A DNA stretch of 64,000 nt, taken from assembly GCF_003385515.1 (NCBI RefSeq), contig NZ_QNVT01000006.1, positions 146,171 through 210,170 of the forward strand, written 5' to 3'. Below are positions 16,435 to 26,383 of this stretch, in pieces. A program made the translations under genes and the position numbers. Positions within the stretch are counted from its first letter, which is position 1. The number at the start of each line of letters is the position of its first letter. The stretch is from Chryseobacterium pennae. Its GTDB lineage: Bacteria > Bacteroidota > Bacteroidia > Flavobacteriales > Weeksellaceae. The notes beneath the pieces are model-generated. The model searched no databases. It was not told the origin of the DNA and saw only the letters and a list, made by a program, of their open reading frames with translations.

Positions 16435-18045
16435 ATGAGTAAAAAGAATACAAAGTACATCTTTGTGACAGGAGGTGTAACTTCATCTTTGGGAAAAGGA
16501 ATCGTGTCTGCTTCTCTGGGACTATTGCTAAAATCACGCGGTTTTAACGTAACGATCCAAAAACTTGATCCTTATATCAATATTGACCCGGGAACTTTGA
16601 ATCCTTATGAACACGGAGAGTGTTATGTGACTGAAGATGGTGCGGAGACGGATCTGGATTTAGGTCACTACGAGCGTTACCTTGATGCTCCTACATCCCA
16701 AAACAACAACGTTACTACAGGAAAAATCTACCAGACTGTAATTGAAAAAGAAAGAAAAGGAGACTTCCTTGGAAAAACAGTTCAGGTAATTCCTCATATT
16801 ACTAACGAAATTAAGCGTAGAATTAAAATCCTTTCTAAACAGAACTACGATATCATCATTACCGAAATCGGAGGAACTGTAGGGGATATTGAATCTTTAC
16901 CATACATTGAAACTGTTCGTCAGCTGAAGTGGGAACTGGGAGAGAAAAATTCTATGGTGATCCACCTTACACTATTGCCTTACCTGGCTTCAAGTGGAGA
17001 ATTAAAGACAAAACCATCTCAGCACTCCGTTCGTCAGTTGATGGAAAGCGGAATTATGGCTGATGTATTGGTTTGCAGAACAGAACATAAAATTCCAAAA
17101 GATCAGAGAGCAAAACTGGCTCAGTTCTGTAACGTTCCATTGGAAAACGTTATTGAATGTAAGGATATGGAAACTATTTATGAGGTTCCAATGTATCTTC
17201 AGAAACAAGATTTCGATGACGTAGTCTTGAAAGAACTGGATCTGAAAAGTGATAAAGATGCTGATCTTAAAGACTGGAAAACTTTTGTGAAAAAATTCCA
17301 GAACCCTAAGAGAACTGTTGAAATTGCATTGGTTGGAAAATATGTTTCCCTTCAGGATTCTTATATTTCTATTGCTGAAGCATTCAAACATGCAGGAGCT
17401 GACCTTGAAACTGAAGTAAAAGTAAGATGGGTATACAGTGGAGATATTACAGAAGAGAATATCAAAGAAACACTTAAAGGTGTTAATGGTATCCTTGTTG
17501 CTCCAGGTTTTGGAGACAGAGGGATTGAAGGAAAAGTTCTTACTGCAAAATATGCAAGAGAAAATAAAATTCCAATGTTGGGAATCTGTTTAGGAATGCA
17601 GATTATGACGGTTGAATTTGCAAGAAATGTTTTAGGACATACAAAAGCAAACTCTGTGGAATTTGATACGGCAACTCCGGATCCTGTAATTTCATTAATG
17701 GAGGAACAGAAAAATGTGATTGATAAAGGAGGGACGATGCGTCTTGGAGCGTGGAAATGTGCTTTGAAAAACGGATCTAAGCTATACGAAATCTATGGAA
17801 GTAAAAATATTTCTGAAAGACACCGTCACCGTTATGAATTCAACAGTGATTATCTTCAGGAATTTGAAAAGAACGGTTTCTTAGCTACAGGAACAAACCC
17901 GGAAACAGGATTGGTTGAAGCATTAGAATTACCAGGGCATCCATTCTATGTAGGTGTACAATATCACCCGGAATACAAGAGTACGGTAGCTACACCGCAT
18001 CCTTTATTCAGAGCTTTTATTAAAGCTTGTGAAACTTCTAAGTAA
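16435..18045 (+). CDS. pyrG: CTP synthase
   Basis: 536 residues from the ATG at 16435. N-terminal synthetase domain starts KYIFVTGGVTSSLGKGI with the ATP P-loop; LDPYINIDPGTLNPYEHGE and EIGGTVGDIESLP are invariant PyrG blocks. The C-terminal class I glutamine amidotransferase domain has the nucleophile Cys in MLGICLGMQ and the His-x-Glu in YHPEYKS. It converts UTP, glutamine and ATP to CTP. Divergent from the CDP-lipid cluster, which consumes CTP; this may be chance. Confidence 0.98.
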   Translation: MSKKNTKYIFVTGGVTSSLGKGIVSASLGLLLKSRGFNVTIQKLDPYINIDPGTLNPYEHGECYVTEDGAETDLDLGHYERYLDAPTSQNNNVTTGKIYQTVIEKERKGDFLGKTVQVIPHITNEIKRRIKILSKQNYDIIITEIGGTVGDIESLPYIETVRQLKWELGEKNSMVIHLTLLPYLASSGELKTKPSQHSVRQLMESGIMADVLVCRTEHKIPKDQRAKLAQFCNVPLENVIECKDMETIYEVPMYLQKQDFDDVVLKELDLKSDKDADLKDWKTFVKKFQNPKRTVEIALVGKYVSLQDSYISIAEAFKHAGADLETEVKVRWVYSGDITEENIKETLKGVNGILVAPGFGDRGIEGKVLTAKYARENKIPMLGICLGMQIMTVEFARNVLGHTKANSVEFDTATPDPVISLMEEQKNVIDKGGTMRLGAWKCALKNGSKLYEIYGSKNISERHRHRYEFNSDYLQEFEKNGFLATGTNPETGLVEALELPGHPFYVGVQYHPEYKSTVATPHPLFRAFIKACETSK

Positions 18046-18124
18046 GATATTTTAGTGTGGGAAGAACATAATATTCAACCCAACATCAACAAATAAGGTA
18101 ATTTTTTACTATAAACGTCTATCG

Positions 18125-18160
18125 ATAAACTCAGGTTGATTTTTCTCAGCCTGAGTTTAT
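18125..18160 (+). terminator. Hairpin after pyrG
   Basis: Perfect 11-bp stem ATAAACTCAGG (18125-18135) and CCTGAGTTTAT (18150-18160) with a 14-nt loop. It is followed by an A/T-rich tract rather than a long T run, so termination strength is uncertain. Confidence 0.55.
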
Positions 18161-18204
18161 TATATACTAATGTATTATAGTATAGAGTTTTGATAAAAAA
18201 ACAG

Positions 18205-18212
18205 TATTTTTG
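18205..18212 (+). promoter_or_regulatory. Probable -7 element of yidC
   Basis: TATTTTTG at 18205-18212 fits TAnnTTTG, 62 bp before the yidC ATG. The nearest upstream TTG is only 12 bp away, so the -33 element is not assigned. Confidence 0.45.
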
Positions 18213-18274
18213 TCAGCTCAAATAACGTACTGGTGTACGTACATTTTAAGTTTAAAATTTTAATCTAAAATAAA

Positions 18275-20068
18275 ATGCAACAAAACAACGGAATCGATAA
18301 GAAGCAGATGATTAGTTTCGCGGTTTTATGCCTGGTTCTCTTCGGTGCAATGTTCTATTTCCAGAACAAGCAGATGAAAGAAGAAGAGTTAAAAGCTCAG
18401 CAGCAGAAAACGGAACAGGTGAAAAATGCCGTAAAACAAACTCAGGCCACCAATATCAATCCAAATGTAACTCCTAATGCGATTCAGACAGCTAATTTGT
18501 CTAACAAAGAATTGAATGTCGAATTCTCAAGCTTAGGGGGACAGGTTTCTAAAGTTCAGCTTTCAGAATACAAAGCATACAATAATAAAACGGATCAGGC
18601 TGACCTTCCGCTTTATCTTATCAATAAAAATAATTCAAACTACGGATTCCAGTTTAAAGATAAAACAGGGAAGGTAATCAATACTAAAGATTTAGTTTTC
18701 TCACCTACTGTTAACGGAAATGCTGTAACGATGACCGCTAACTATAATGGAGCTGTTATTCAGTTTATTTATACATTACTTCCAAAATATACACTTGATT
18801 TTAAAGTAAGAACTCAAGGTCTTGCAGCAGTTACTTCTGATAACAAAGCAGATTTTATCTGGGATTATAGTGTAAGAAACCTTGAAAAGGGTAGAGCTCA
18901 GGAACAATCTCACTCAGAATTCTCTTATGCTTTCAATAATTATAAAGATTATGATTATGATGGAAGAACCACAATGGAGGAGGAAAAAGAAACTCTTAAC
19001 TGGATTGGAGTAAAACAGCAGTTCTTTACTTCTGTTATCGAAGCTAAGAATGGATTTACTCAAAGTAAGGGGAATCAGGAAAATGTAGAAGAAGGAGAAT
19101 ATCTGAAGAAATTAAACTATGAAGGTTTTGTTCAGATGACCGGAAGTGAGCTGAATCAGGATTTTACATGGTATTTTATGCCATTGGATTTACCATTATT
19201 AAAATCTTACGATAAAAACTTTGATGAAATTCTTCCGTTAGGTTGGTCTTTCATTGGAGCAATGAACCGTTATTTCTTCATGTGGTTATATGCAATTATT
19301 GCTGGATGGGGATTATCAGCTGGTTGGGTAATTTTCGCAATGACAATTATCGTAAAATTGATTTTATCTCCAATTATGTACAAGCAGCATAAGCTGAGTG
19401 CTATGATGAAGGTGATTCGTCCGGAAATTGATGAAGCAAATGCTAAGTTCAAGGATGCGGATCCAATGAAGAAGCAGCAGGCTACGATGGAGATCTACAG
19501 AAAAGCTGGAGTAAATCAGATGGCAGGATGTTTACCGGCGTTGGTACAGATCCCTATCTTCTATGCATTATTCCGTTTCTTCCCGAACTTTATTGATTTA
19601 AGAGGTCAAGGATTCTGGTTTGCAAAAGACTTAACGGCTTATGATGATTTGATTAAATTACCATTTAAAGTTCCATTCCTTGGAGATCACTTAAGTATCT
19701 TCGCATTGGCTTGTACGATAGTTATCTTAATCTATACTGTAATGACCTCAGGAAACATGCAGCAGCCACAGCAGGAAGGAATGCCAAACATGAAAGTGTT
19801 AATGTATATCTTCCCGATTACATTCTTATTCTTCCTGAACACTTCAGCATCAGGTCTTTCATGGTATTACTTTGTATCGAATGCAATTAACATCCTAATC
19901 ATTCTTGTTATTAAATATGTAATTCTGGATGAGAAGAAAATTCATGCTCAGATTCAGGCTAATAAAGAAAAGCCGAAAACGGAAGGTAAATTCCAGAAGA
20001 AGATGAGAGAAATGATGGAGCAAGCTCAACAGCAACAGCAAACTCAAGAAAAAAACAAAAAGAAATAA
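18275..20068 (+). CDS. yidC: Membrane protein insertase YidC
   Basis: 597 residues. N-terminal membrane anchor (about residues 9-26), a large periplasmic beta domain (about 70-340) as in Gram-negative YidC, then the conserved five-helix insertase core (about 350-560) with QIPIFYALFRFFPNFIDLRG and LFFLNTSASGLSWYYFVSN. A Lys/Gln-rich cytosolic tail follows. It inserts inner-membrane proteins alone or with SecYEG. Own promoter upstream and a shared bidirectional terminator downstream. Confidence 0.97.
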   Translation: MQQNNGIDKKQMISFAVLCLVLFGAMFYFQNKQMKEEELKAQQQKTEQVKNAVKQTQATNINPNVTPNAIQTANLSNKELNVEFSSLGGQVSKVQLSEYKAYNNKTDQADLPLYLINKNNSNYGFQFKDKTGKVINTKDLVFSPTVNGNAVTMTANYNGAVIQFIYTLLPKYTLDFKVRTQGLAAVTSDNKADFIWDYSVRNLEKGRAQEQSHSEFSYAFNNYKDYDYDGRTTMEEEKETLNWIGVKQQFFTSVIEAKNGFTQSKGNQENVEEGEYLKKLNYEGFVQMTGSELNQDFTWYFMPLDLPLLKSYDKNFDEILPLGWSFIGAMNRYFFMWLYAIIAGWGLSAGWVIFAMTIIVKLILSPIMYKQHKLSAMMKVIRPEIDEANAKFKDADPMKKQQATMEIYRKAGVNQMAGCLPALVQIPIFYALFRFFPNFIDLRGQGFWFAKDLTAYDDLIKLPFKVPFLGDHLSIFALACTIVILIYTVMTSGNMQQPQQEGMPNMKVLMYIFPITFLFFLNTSASGLSWYYFVSNAINILIILVIKYVILDEKKIHAQIQANKEKPKTEGKFQKKMREMMEQAQQQQQTQEKNKKK

Positions 20069-20086
20069 TCGATAATCTATCATAAT

Positions 20087-20117
20087 AAAAAAGAGAAGCA
20101 AATTGCTTCTCTTTTTT
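20087..20117. terminator. Bidirectional terminator between yidC and rnhB
   Basis: AAAAAAGAGAAGCAA (20087-20101) and TTGCTTCTCTTTTTT (20103-20117) form a 15-bp inverted repeat with A and T tracts at its ends, so it works as a rho-independent terminator for both convergent genes. Confidence 0.85.
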
Positions 20118-20143
20118 GTTTTATATAAAGTTTAATTTTTTAA

Positions 20144-20728
20144 TTAGTCATACTTTAATCTGAAAGACTGTCTGTGATGTTTTGTTGGCCCATGCTTAAT
20201 TAATGCTTCCTGATGTCTTTTTGTAGCATATCCGAAATTGGTATTCCAGCCATATTCGGGATGTTCCTCGTGAAGATCAATCATTAATCTGTCTCTGTAG
20301 TTTTTAGCAAGGATGGAGGCTGCAGCAATGGCTAAAACTTTGGAATCACCTTTTATGATGCATTGATGGGGAATATAATTATAAGGATGGAATTTATTGC
20401 CATCTACCAAAATAAGTTCCGGTGTTATAGCCAGTTTGTCTAGTGCGCAATGCATTGCGTGGATGCTGGCATTGAGGATGTTATGTTCATCAATGAATGC
20501 TGGTGGAAGTTCCGCTATGGCATAGCTCTTTACATTATCTCTGATATAGCTGTCCAGATTCATTCTGGTTTTAAATGTTAGTTGCTTGGAATCGTTAATG
20601 AGACTTTGTTCAAAATTATCATCCAAAATAACAGCTGCGGCGACTACCGGCCCGCTTAAACACCCTCTTCCTACTTCATCACATCCTGCTTCAATGTAAA
20701 TGTTTGACCAGCTTTTTATTAAGTCCAT
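20144..20728 (-). CDS. rnhB: Ribonuclease HII
   Basis: 194 residues from the ATG at 20728. The type 2 RNase H active site is intact: Asp-Glu-Val-Gly-Arg-Gly (CDEVGRG), then LILVDGNKF and the later SILAKNYRDRLM with its Asp. Removes ribonucleotides and RNA primers from DNA-RNA hybrids. The frame opens earlier at 20794, but a -7 element lies at 20746-20753, making the Lys-rich 22-residue extension untranslatable and confirming the shorter start. Confidence 0.95.
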   Translation of the reverse strand: MDLIKSWSNIYIEAGCDEVGRGCLSGPVVAAAVILDDNFEQSLINDSKQLTFKTRMNLDSYIRDNVKSYAIAELPPAFIDEHNILNASIHAMHCALDKLAITPELILVDGNKFHPYNYIPHQCIIKGDSKVLAIAAASILAKNYRDRLMIDLHEEHPEYGWNTNFGYATKRHQEALIKHGPTKHHRQSFRLKYD

Positions 20729-20745
20729 ATTTTTTTCTACTGGTA

Positions 20746-20753
20746 CAAAAATA
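20746..20753 (-). promoter_or_regulatory. Probable -7 element of rnhB
   Basis: The minus strand reads TATTTTTG (20753-20746), a full TAnnTTTG match 17 bp before the ATG at 20728. It decides the start of rnhB. Confidence 0.55.
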
Positions 20754-20961
20754 TAACTTTTTTTTATTTTTTTTTTTTTTTCATATTTCTCCAAATTGAT
20801 AGTTGTTATGCATATCCTTGTTTTGTTGAAAATATCCCTTTTAATGGGTGTTTTTAATCTGTTTGTATTATCGTTGTTTTGGTGAATTATTTACAATGAT
20901 ATCCCACCATTTGTTGAATTTGATTATGTTATTTTTAATATTTTAACAAATTGTTTGGTAA

Positions 20962-20987
20962 TTTTAAGAAACTTTCACATATTTGTA
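20962..20987 (+). promoter_or_regulatory. Conserved upstream element of the first susC gene
   Basis: A 26-bp block (TTTTAAGAAACTTT then CACATATTTGTA) ends 25 bp before the susC ATG. The block at 26337-26362 before the second susC matches it at 23 of 26 positions. It contains the -7-like CATATTTG, one base off TAnnTTTG. Likely the core promoter shared by both SusC/SusD pairs. Confidence 0.6.
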
Positions 20988-21012
20988 GCCAAATAAAAAA
21001 AATAATACATTC

Positions 21013-24000
21013 ATGAAGAAATTAACAACGAGTGTTCTGATTATTGCCCTCACTTCTTCTGTTATTAATGTAAGTGCCCAAAAAAAAGGTAACGATACAT
21101 TAACTACTCAGAATATCGGGGAGATCGTAGTGACAGGAGCATTGGGGATTAAGAAAAAGCAAGATGCGATTACAGGAAGTACAGCACTTGTAAAAACTGA
21201 AGAGCTTACTAAAGCAGGTAACCCGAACGCTGTTCAGGCATTAACGGGTAAGGTGTCTGGTCTACAAATTAATTTACCTAATAACTCAGTAAATGGACAG
21301 GCTACAATTAACCTTAGAGGTCAAAGATCTTTAACGGGTGATAATGGTGCTTTGATTGTTATTGATGGAGCTCCATCCACTGCTGCTATTTTTCAGCAGT
21401 TACCTCCTGATGTAATTGAAAGTGTGAATGTTTATAAAGGGCAACAGGGATCTGCACTTTATGGAGAAAGAGGTGCCAACGGGGTAATTGTTGTTACAAC
21501 AAGAAAGGGTACGAAATCAGATAAGCTTCAATTTACACTGACATCAAATATTGATGCTTCTTCTGTGTACAAGCTTCCTATTATTCAAAAGAAATATGGG
21601 CAAGGAGTTCCTGGGGCTCTATTTAGTCCTGGTCCAACAACTCTTCTTGGGGGAAGTGCTTGGATACCATACGAAAATACATCTTGGGGACCACTTTATT
21701 CAGACCCTACCATAGGAGGGAAAGATATGATTATTGGAACACCAGATGCAAATGGTCAGTTTGTTAGAGGAAAATATTCACCTAGAGATAATCATTTCGC
21801 AGACTTCTTTAAAACAGGTATTTTATATCAGAATGGTTTATCCATGAACGTTGGAGGAAGCGATGCTTATGCATTCTTCTCAATCAACAGAACACAAAAT
21901 GATTTTGTAGTTGATAAGGATAGGTTAACCAGAAATAATATTTTATTCAAAGCAGGTAAGAAACTTGGCAAGTTCAGAATTGATGGAACGTTCAATTTGA
22001 TTGATCAACAAACGTCTGAAACTAACTCAAATCTTTATGCTACATTGCTTCAAACTCCGTCCAATGTTGATATAAGAGCGTTTTCAAAACCTGATCTTGA
22101 ACATTATTTTACTACTTATGCAAATAACCCATATTGGACTATAGATAATGTAAGATATAATAATAAGAGTACAACCTTTAGCGGAATATTTAATGCTGAG
22201 TATACCTTCAATGATCATATCAGCTTATCTTATTTAGGAAATGTTTTGAGTATTTCCGGATTGGGAGAAAGTTATAATAATGGTTATAAATTTGGTAAAG
22301 TATTTGCGGATAGCGGAACAGACTATGATGGTCAATCCTTTGTTAGTTTTGCCCATACAAATATTGAATCTAACTATTTCAAAAGTGTAAGTAGAAGATT
22401 TAATTATTATGGAGATTTAATGTTGAACTTCAACTATAAACTTACAGATGATATAGCAATGAAGTTGAATATTGGTAATAACATAAGGGATGATTCTTTT
22501 ACTGTTGCTACTGTAGGGGGGATAAATCTTCAGATTCCTGGATTTTATCACATTAATAATGTAGGAAACCCATCTTCGTTTTCTGATTTGCAGAATACAC
22601 AAACTCGCCTAAGAAGTATTGCTGGTTTTGCCAATTTAGACCTTTCATACAAAGACTATTTGTTTTTAAATTCAACATTTAGAATTGAGAAGAGTTCAGT
22701 GTTAGCTACGCGCCCTACTTATACTGATGATTTAAATATTAAAGCCTATCCATATTATTCTGTAGGGGTTTCATTTGTACCAACAAAAGCGTTTGAATCG
22801 TTAAAAGGTGGTATTTTGAACTATGCTAAAATAACAGCTTCCTATACAAAAGTTGGAAGTACAGCGGCAATTAACCCTTATGCAACTGATGAGGTAACTG
22901 GGCTAATTCCATCCGGATTTCCAATGAATTTCTCATCATATTTAATTAATAGAAACCCAACTAATCCAAATATTAAACCGGAGTTTACGAACACAAAAGA
23001 AGCTTCATTGCAGTTAGGATTCTTTAATGATAGAATTACTTTGGAAGGGGCTGTATTTTCGTCTGGTGTTACTGATTTGATTACAAACTTTTCAAGTTCA
23101 AGTGCTTCAGGGATTTCAACTTTAAGAGATAACCTAGGAAACGCCACGAATAAAGGGTTTGAAGTGGATCTTGGGCTTACTCCAATAAGAACTCAAGATT
23201 TTGAATGGAATCTAAGAGCTTCTTATAGTACTTATACTTCTGAAGTTACAGACCTTAGAAATGGTGTGGATGAAATTCCTTTATTGGCTTATAATAATCC
23301 TAATGTTGGTGTGTATATCAAAAAAGGAGAAGAATATCCATTAATTAAGGGAACTAAGTATCAAAGAGATGATCAAGGTAGAATTGTTGTAGGGAGTAAT
23401 GGGATGCCTCTAGCTACTTCCAATTTTGAAGTACTAGGGAAAGTAACTCCTGATTATATCTTAGGATTCAGTACTTCTTTCCGTTATAAAGGATTTAGAC
23501 TTTCGGGAACAGCGGACTATAGAACTGGAAATAGTTTTGTAGCTTTTACAAAATCTACACTAGCTTTTACAGGAGCTTTAGAGCAATCTGCTGATTTTGA
23601 TAGAAGTAAAGGGTATGTAGTGCCTAATTCGGTACAGAATGTTGGTACAGCTGCTAATCCAGTATATGTGGCAAATACTACTGCTGCATTAGGGGCAAAT
23701 TATAATGGGGCTGTAACTTATTTTTCCGAAACAGGTAATTTTGATTCTGTTGGAGAGGAATTTGTGATTGACGGATCTGCTTTTAAAATTCGTGAAATTG
23801 CATTAAGTTATACATTACCTAAATCTGTTTTATCATCTACATTTGTTAATAGTCTTACATTTGGTGTTTATGCAAGAAATCCTTTTGCATGGTATGCTAA
23901 AAGTAACAGAAACTTTGCTGATCCTGAAACAGCTAGTAACAGTGGAACGATCAACCAAAGGCCAGGTCAGGCAACTGGGATTGGAGGTCCTAATGCGTAC

Positions 24001-24069
24001 GGAATTGCATTTACAGGACAATATCCTTCAACTAGAACATTTGGAGTTAGTATGAGTGCATCATTTTAA
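21013..24069 (+). CDS. SusC/RagA family TonB-dependent outer membrane receptor
   Basis: 1018 residues. Signal peptide (1-22, ending VSAQ), then a short linker with EIVVTGALGIKKKQD, the plug domain (about 55-165; LTGKVSGLQI, LRGQRSLTGDN, VNVYKGQQGSALYGERGANGVIVV) and a C-terminal 22-strand barrel ending FGVSMSASF. It lacks the N-terminal carboxypeptidase-like domain many SusC proteins have. With its SusD partner 14 bp downstream it should import a glycan, peptide or other large nutrient using TonB energy. No glycosidase or peptidase nearby suggests the substrate. Confidence 0.93.
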   Translation: MKKLTTSVLIIALTSSVINVSAQKKGNDTLTTQNIGEIVVTGALGIKKKQDAITGSTALVKTEELTKAGNPNAVQALTGKVSGLQINLPNNSVNGQATINLRGQRSLTGDNGALIVIDGAPSTAAIFQQLPPDVIESVNVYKGQQGSALYGERGANGVIVVTTRKGTKSDKLQFTLTSNIDASSVYKLPIIQKKYGQGVPGALFSPGPTTLLGGSAWIPYENTSWGPLYSDPTIGGKDMIIGTPDANGQFVRGKYSPRDNHFADFFKTGILYQNGLSMNVGGSDAYAFFSINRTQNDFVVDKDRLTRNNILFKAGKKLGKFRIDGTFNLIDQQTSETNSNLYATLLQTPSNVDIRAFSKPDLEHYFTTYANNPYWTIDNVRYNNKSTTFSGIFNAEYTFNDHISLSYLGNVLSISGLGESYNNGYKFGKVFADSGTDYDGQSFVSFAHTNIESNYFKSVSRRFNYYGDLMLNFNYKLTDDIAMKLNIGNNIRDDSFTVATVGGINLQIPGFYHINNVGNPSSFSDLQNTQTRLRSIAGFANLDLSYKDYLFLNSTFRIEKSSVLATRPTYTDDLNIKAYPYYSVGVSFVPTKAFESLKGGILNYAKITASYTKVGSTAAINPYATDEVTGLIPSGFPMNFSSYLINRNPTNPNIKPEFTNTKEASLQLGFFNDRITLEGAVFSSGVTDLITNFSSSSASGISTLRDNLGNATNKGFEVDLGLTPIRTQDFEWNLRASYSTYTSEVTDLRNGVDEIPLLAYNNPNVGVYIKKGEEYPLIKGTKYQRDDQGRIVVGSNGMPLATSNFEVLGKVTPDYILGFSTSFRYKGFRLSGTADYRTGNSFVAFTKSTLAFTGALEQSADFDRSKGYVVPNSVQNVGTAANPVYVANTTAALGANYNGAVTYFSETGNFDSVGEEFVIDGSAFKIREIALSYTLPKSVLSSTFVNSLTFGVYARNPFAWYAKSNRNFADPETASNSGTINQRPGQATGIGGPNAYGIAFTGQYPSTRTFGVSMSASF

Positions 24070-24083
24070 TTAAAAATCAAGAA

Positions 24084-25763
24084 ATGAAAAAAATAAATAA
24101 AATCAAATTAATATTACCTTTAGCGGCATTAAGTTTAAGTGTCTTATCATGTAGTGATTATTTAGATATTAATGAAAGTCCAAATGCTGGACATATTGAA
24201 AGTGTAACACCAGCTTTGGTGCTTCCGGGTGCTATTAATGAGTTATTCATGACGGAAGGGAGTGAGCCTGGAGGATCACGTTTATCATCAATGATGACTT
24301 TAGGGAATGTAATGATGAATAGCTGGGCTACAGATGTTCATAATTTTGGAGGAATATTCGGTTCTGAGTATACACTAGGTTCTGTAAATAGTGGATTTTA
24401 TTCTGGTATTTGGGGAAGAATTTATTTATATGCAGCTAACCTAAAGTTGGTAGAAGATTATCCTAACGCGGATCATTCTCAGGATAACTATGTTGCAATT
24501 GCTAAGGTTGTTAAAGCTTTTTATATGCAGTATATAGTCGATTTGTATGGAGATGCTCCTTATAAAGAAGCTTTTCTTCGTTCAGCAAATACGTCTCCTA
24601 AATATGATGACGATAAAGAGATTTACAAAGCTTTAATAGGAGAATTGGAAGCAGCAAATGCTTTAATTGATAATAATATGCCCAATAAAGCTGCTGCAGC
24701 TACGGATCCTATTTTTAAAGGGGATATGAATAAGTGGAAAGCTTTTTCAAATACAATTAAATTGAGAATGCTTCTGAGAATGTCTAATGTTACTGGCGAA
24801 ATGGCAACATATAGAGATCAAAAATTAGCTACATTGGCAGGTGCAACATTTATTAAGGATACAAAAACTACAGATTTGCTTGATATTACAGATAATGTTC
24901 TTAATAATCCAGGCTATTCTAATGGAAATAATGATAAAATGAATCCGTTTATCAGTTCATATAGGGCTACATCTTCAGGTTCATCAGTTCAATTGTATAG
25001 TAACCTTACAGCTTCTGAGCATTTAGCTAATTGTTTGAATGGTAACCTTATGAATTCCACAGAGTCTTATTATACAAAATTTAACGGAATCGTTGATCCT
25101 AGAAGATTTAGAATGTTCTCATCTGTAACGTATAATGGAGTTGCACAAGTAAAAGGAATACGTCAAGGAGCAAATTCAGGACAGCCTGGAGCACCAACTG
25201 ATAATAAAACTTTATCTAAATTAGGAACAGGTAATTTTGCGGGTTCTACTGCGGTAACTACTGTAGGCCAGCTTATTACAGCAGGTAATGCAAGAGGTGG
25301 AATGGTGATGTCTATTGCTGAAAGTGAATTATTACAAGCCGAGGCTGCTTTAAGATATCCTGCAATATTTTCAGGAGCGGAAGATCACTTTAATAATGCT
25401 ATTGATGCTTCCCGTAAGTGGTTAGGTGCTGATAAAGTGGCTGTAGATGCATATAAAGTAGCTATTGCATCAGTTCCTGGTTTAGGATTAGGAGCTGGCA
25501 CATTTAACCAAAAAATTGAAGCAATCATGACTCAAAAATGGTTAGTTCTAACTAACGTTAATGGTGCTGAGATGTTTATTGAATATAATAGAACGGGATA
25601 TCCTATAACACCAATGGCAGTAACCAGTACAATGCCTAATAGACCATATAGGTTATTTTATCCTAGTTCGGAATATGCTACAAACTCACTGAATGTACCT
25701 AACTTAACAACTTCTCAGGTATTTACTAAGAATGCAGCAACTCCATTCTGGAATCAGAACTAA
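24084..25763 (+). CDS. SusD/RagB family nutrient-binding lipoprotein
   Basis: 559 residues with a lipoprotein signal (LSLSVLSCSDYLDINESPN, lipidated Cys near residue 23). The N-terminal half has the tetratricopeptide-like helices typical of SusD (KVVKAFYMQYIVDLYGDAPYKEA). The C-terminal part includes AESELLQAEAALRYP and MTQKWLVLTNVNGAEMFIEYNRTGYP, standard SusD-like signatures. It caps the SusC barrel at the cell surface and captures substrate. Transcribed with the susC gene and followed by a strong terminator. Confidence 0.92.
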   Translation: MKKINKIKLILPLAALSLSVLSCSDYLDINESPNAGHIESVTPALVLPGAINELFMTEGSEPGGSRLSSMMTLGNVMMNSWATDVHNFGGIFGSEYTLGSVNSGFYSGIWGRIYLYAANLKLVEDYPNADHSQDNYVAIAKVVKAFYMQYIVDLYGDAPYKEAFLRSANTSPKYDDDKEIYKALIGELEAANALIDNNMPNKAAAATDPIFKGDMNKWKAFSNTIKLRMLLRMSNVTGEMATYRDQKLATLAGATFIKDTKTTDLLDITDNVLNNPGYSNGNNDKMNPFISSYRATSSGSSVQLYSNLTASEHLANCLNGNLMNSTESYYTKFNGIVDPRRFRMFSSVTYNGVAQVKGIRQGANSGQPGAPTDNKTLSKLGTGNFAGSTAVTTVGQLITAGNARGGMVMSIAESELLQAEAALRYPAIFSGAEDHFNNAIDASRKWLGADKVAVDAYKVAIASVPGLGLGAGTFNQKIEAIMTQKWLVLTNVNGAEMFIEYNRTGYPITPMAVTSTMPNRPYRLFYPSSEYATNSLNVPNLTTSQVFTKNAATPFWNQN

Positions 25764-25789
25764 TTCTATAAATTTTAATATATTTTTTG

Positions 25790-25817
25790 AAGGCTGCCCT
25801 TTTGGGTAGCCTTTTTT
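25790..25817 (+). terminator. Terminator of the first SusC/SusD operon
   Basis: AAGGCTGCCC (25790-25799), TTTT loop, GGGTAGCCTT (25804-25813) with one G-T wobble, followed by a T tract. Standard rho-independent terminator. Confidence 0.85.
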
Positions 25818-26336
25818 GATTCATTAGGGGAAATGATCTTCATAAAAATGTTTATTGGACTATGAAAAAAATACCGCTATATGGGTGTGGGTGTAAAATT
25901 TTATTTTTATAAAATTCTGTAAAATATCCCGATTTTAAAAAAATAAATCTGTTTTTTTTAAAAGGGTTTCATGTATGCTTTTGTTTTTTTAATTTATTTG
26001 TACTAAGTCTTTTTTTATTGTTTGCACGACGTTTTTAACAAAATTTTAAATAAAAAAAAAGATATGCATAACATTGTTTGTTTGTGGTAAGTATTAATTT
26101 TATTTTTTTTAAATTGGTTTATTGTATTGTAATACAGTGTTTTAAATGTTATTTTGTTGATTTTATATATAGAGAATATCAATGAATTATCTAATTGGTA
26201 TATATGGAAAAATAGTAATTAATTTTTTTTTAATTTTCGTTAAAAAGAATGATTTTAACGTATTTTAATAATTTATTGTTTGTTAATTTTTTGAATATTT
26301 AAAATATTGTTATTTTTTTTGAATTTTCCTTTGTGC
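25818..26336. other. AT-rich noncoding gap before the second SusC gene
   Basis: About 520 bp with no open frame worth calling on either strand and very long A/T runs. The end carries the conserved susC promoter block. It may hold regulatory sites or an untranslated leader, but I see no defined motif. Confidence 0.4.
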
Positions 26337-26362
26337 TTTTAAGAAAGTTTTACAAATTTGTA
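26337..26362 (+). promoter_or_regulatory. Conserved upstream element of the second susC gene
   Basis: A 26-bp block (TTTTAAGAAAGTTT then TACAAATTTGTA) nearly identical to the one at 20962-20987 and ending 21 bp before the ATG. It contains the -7-like CAAATTTG. Confidence 0.6.
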
Positions 26363-26383
26363 CGGATATAAAATTAATTTGAT

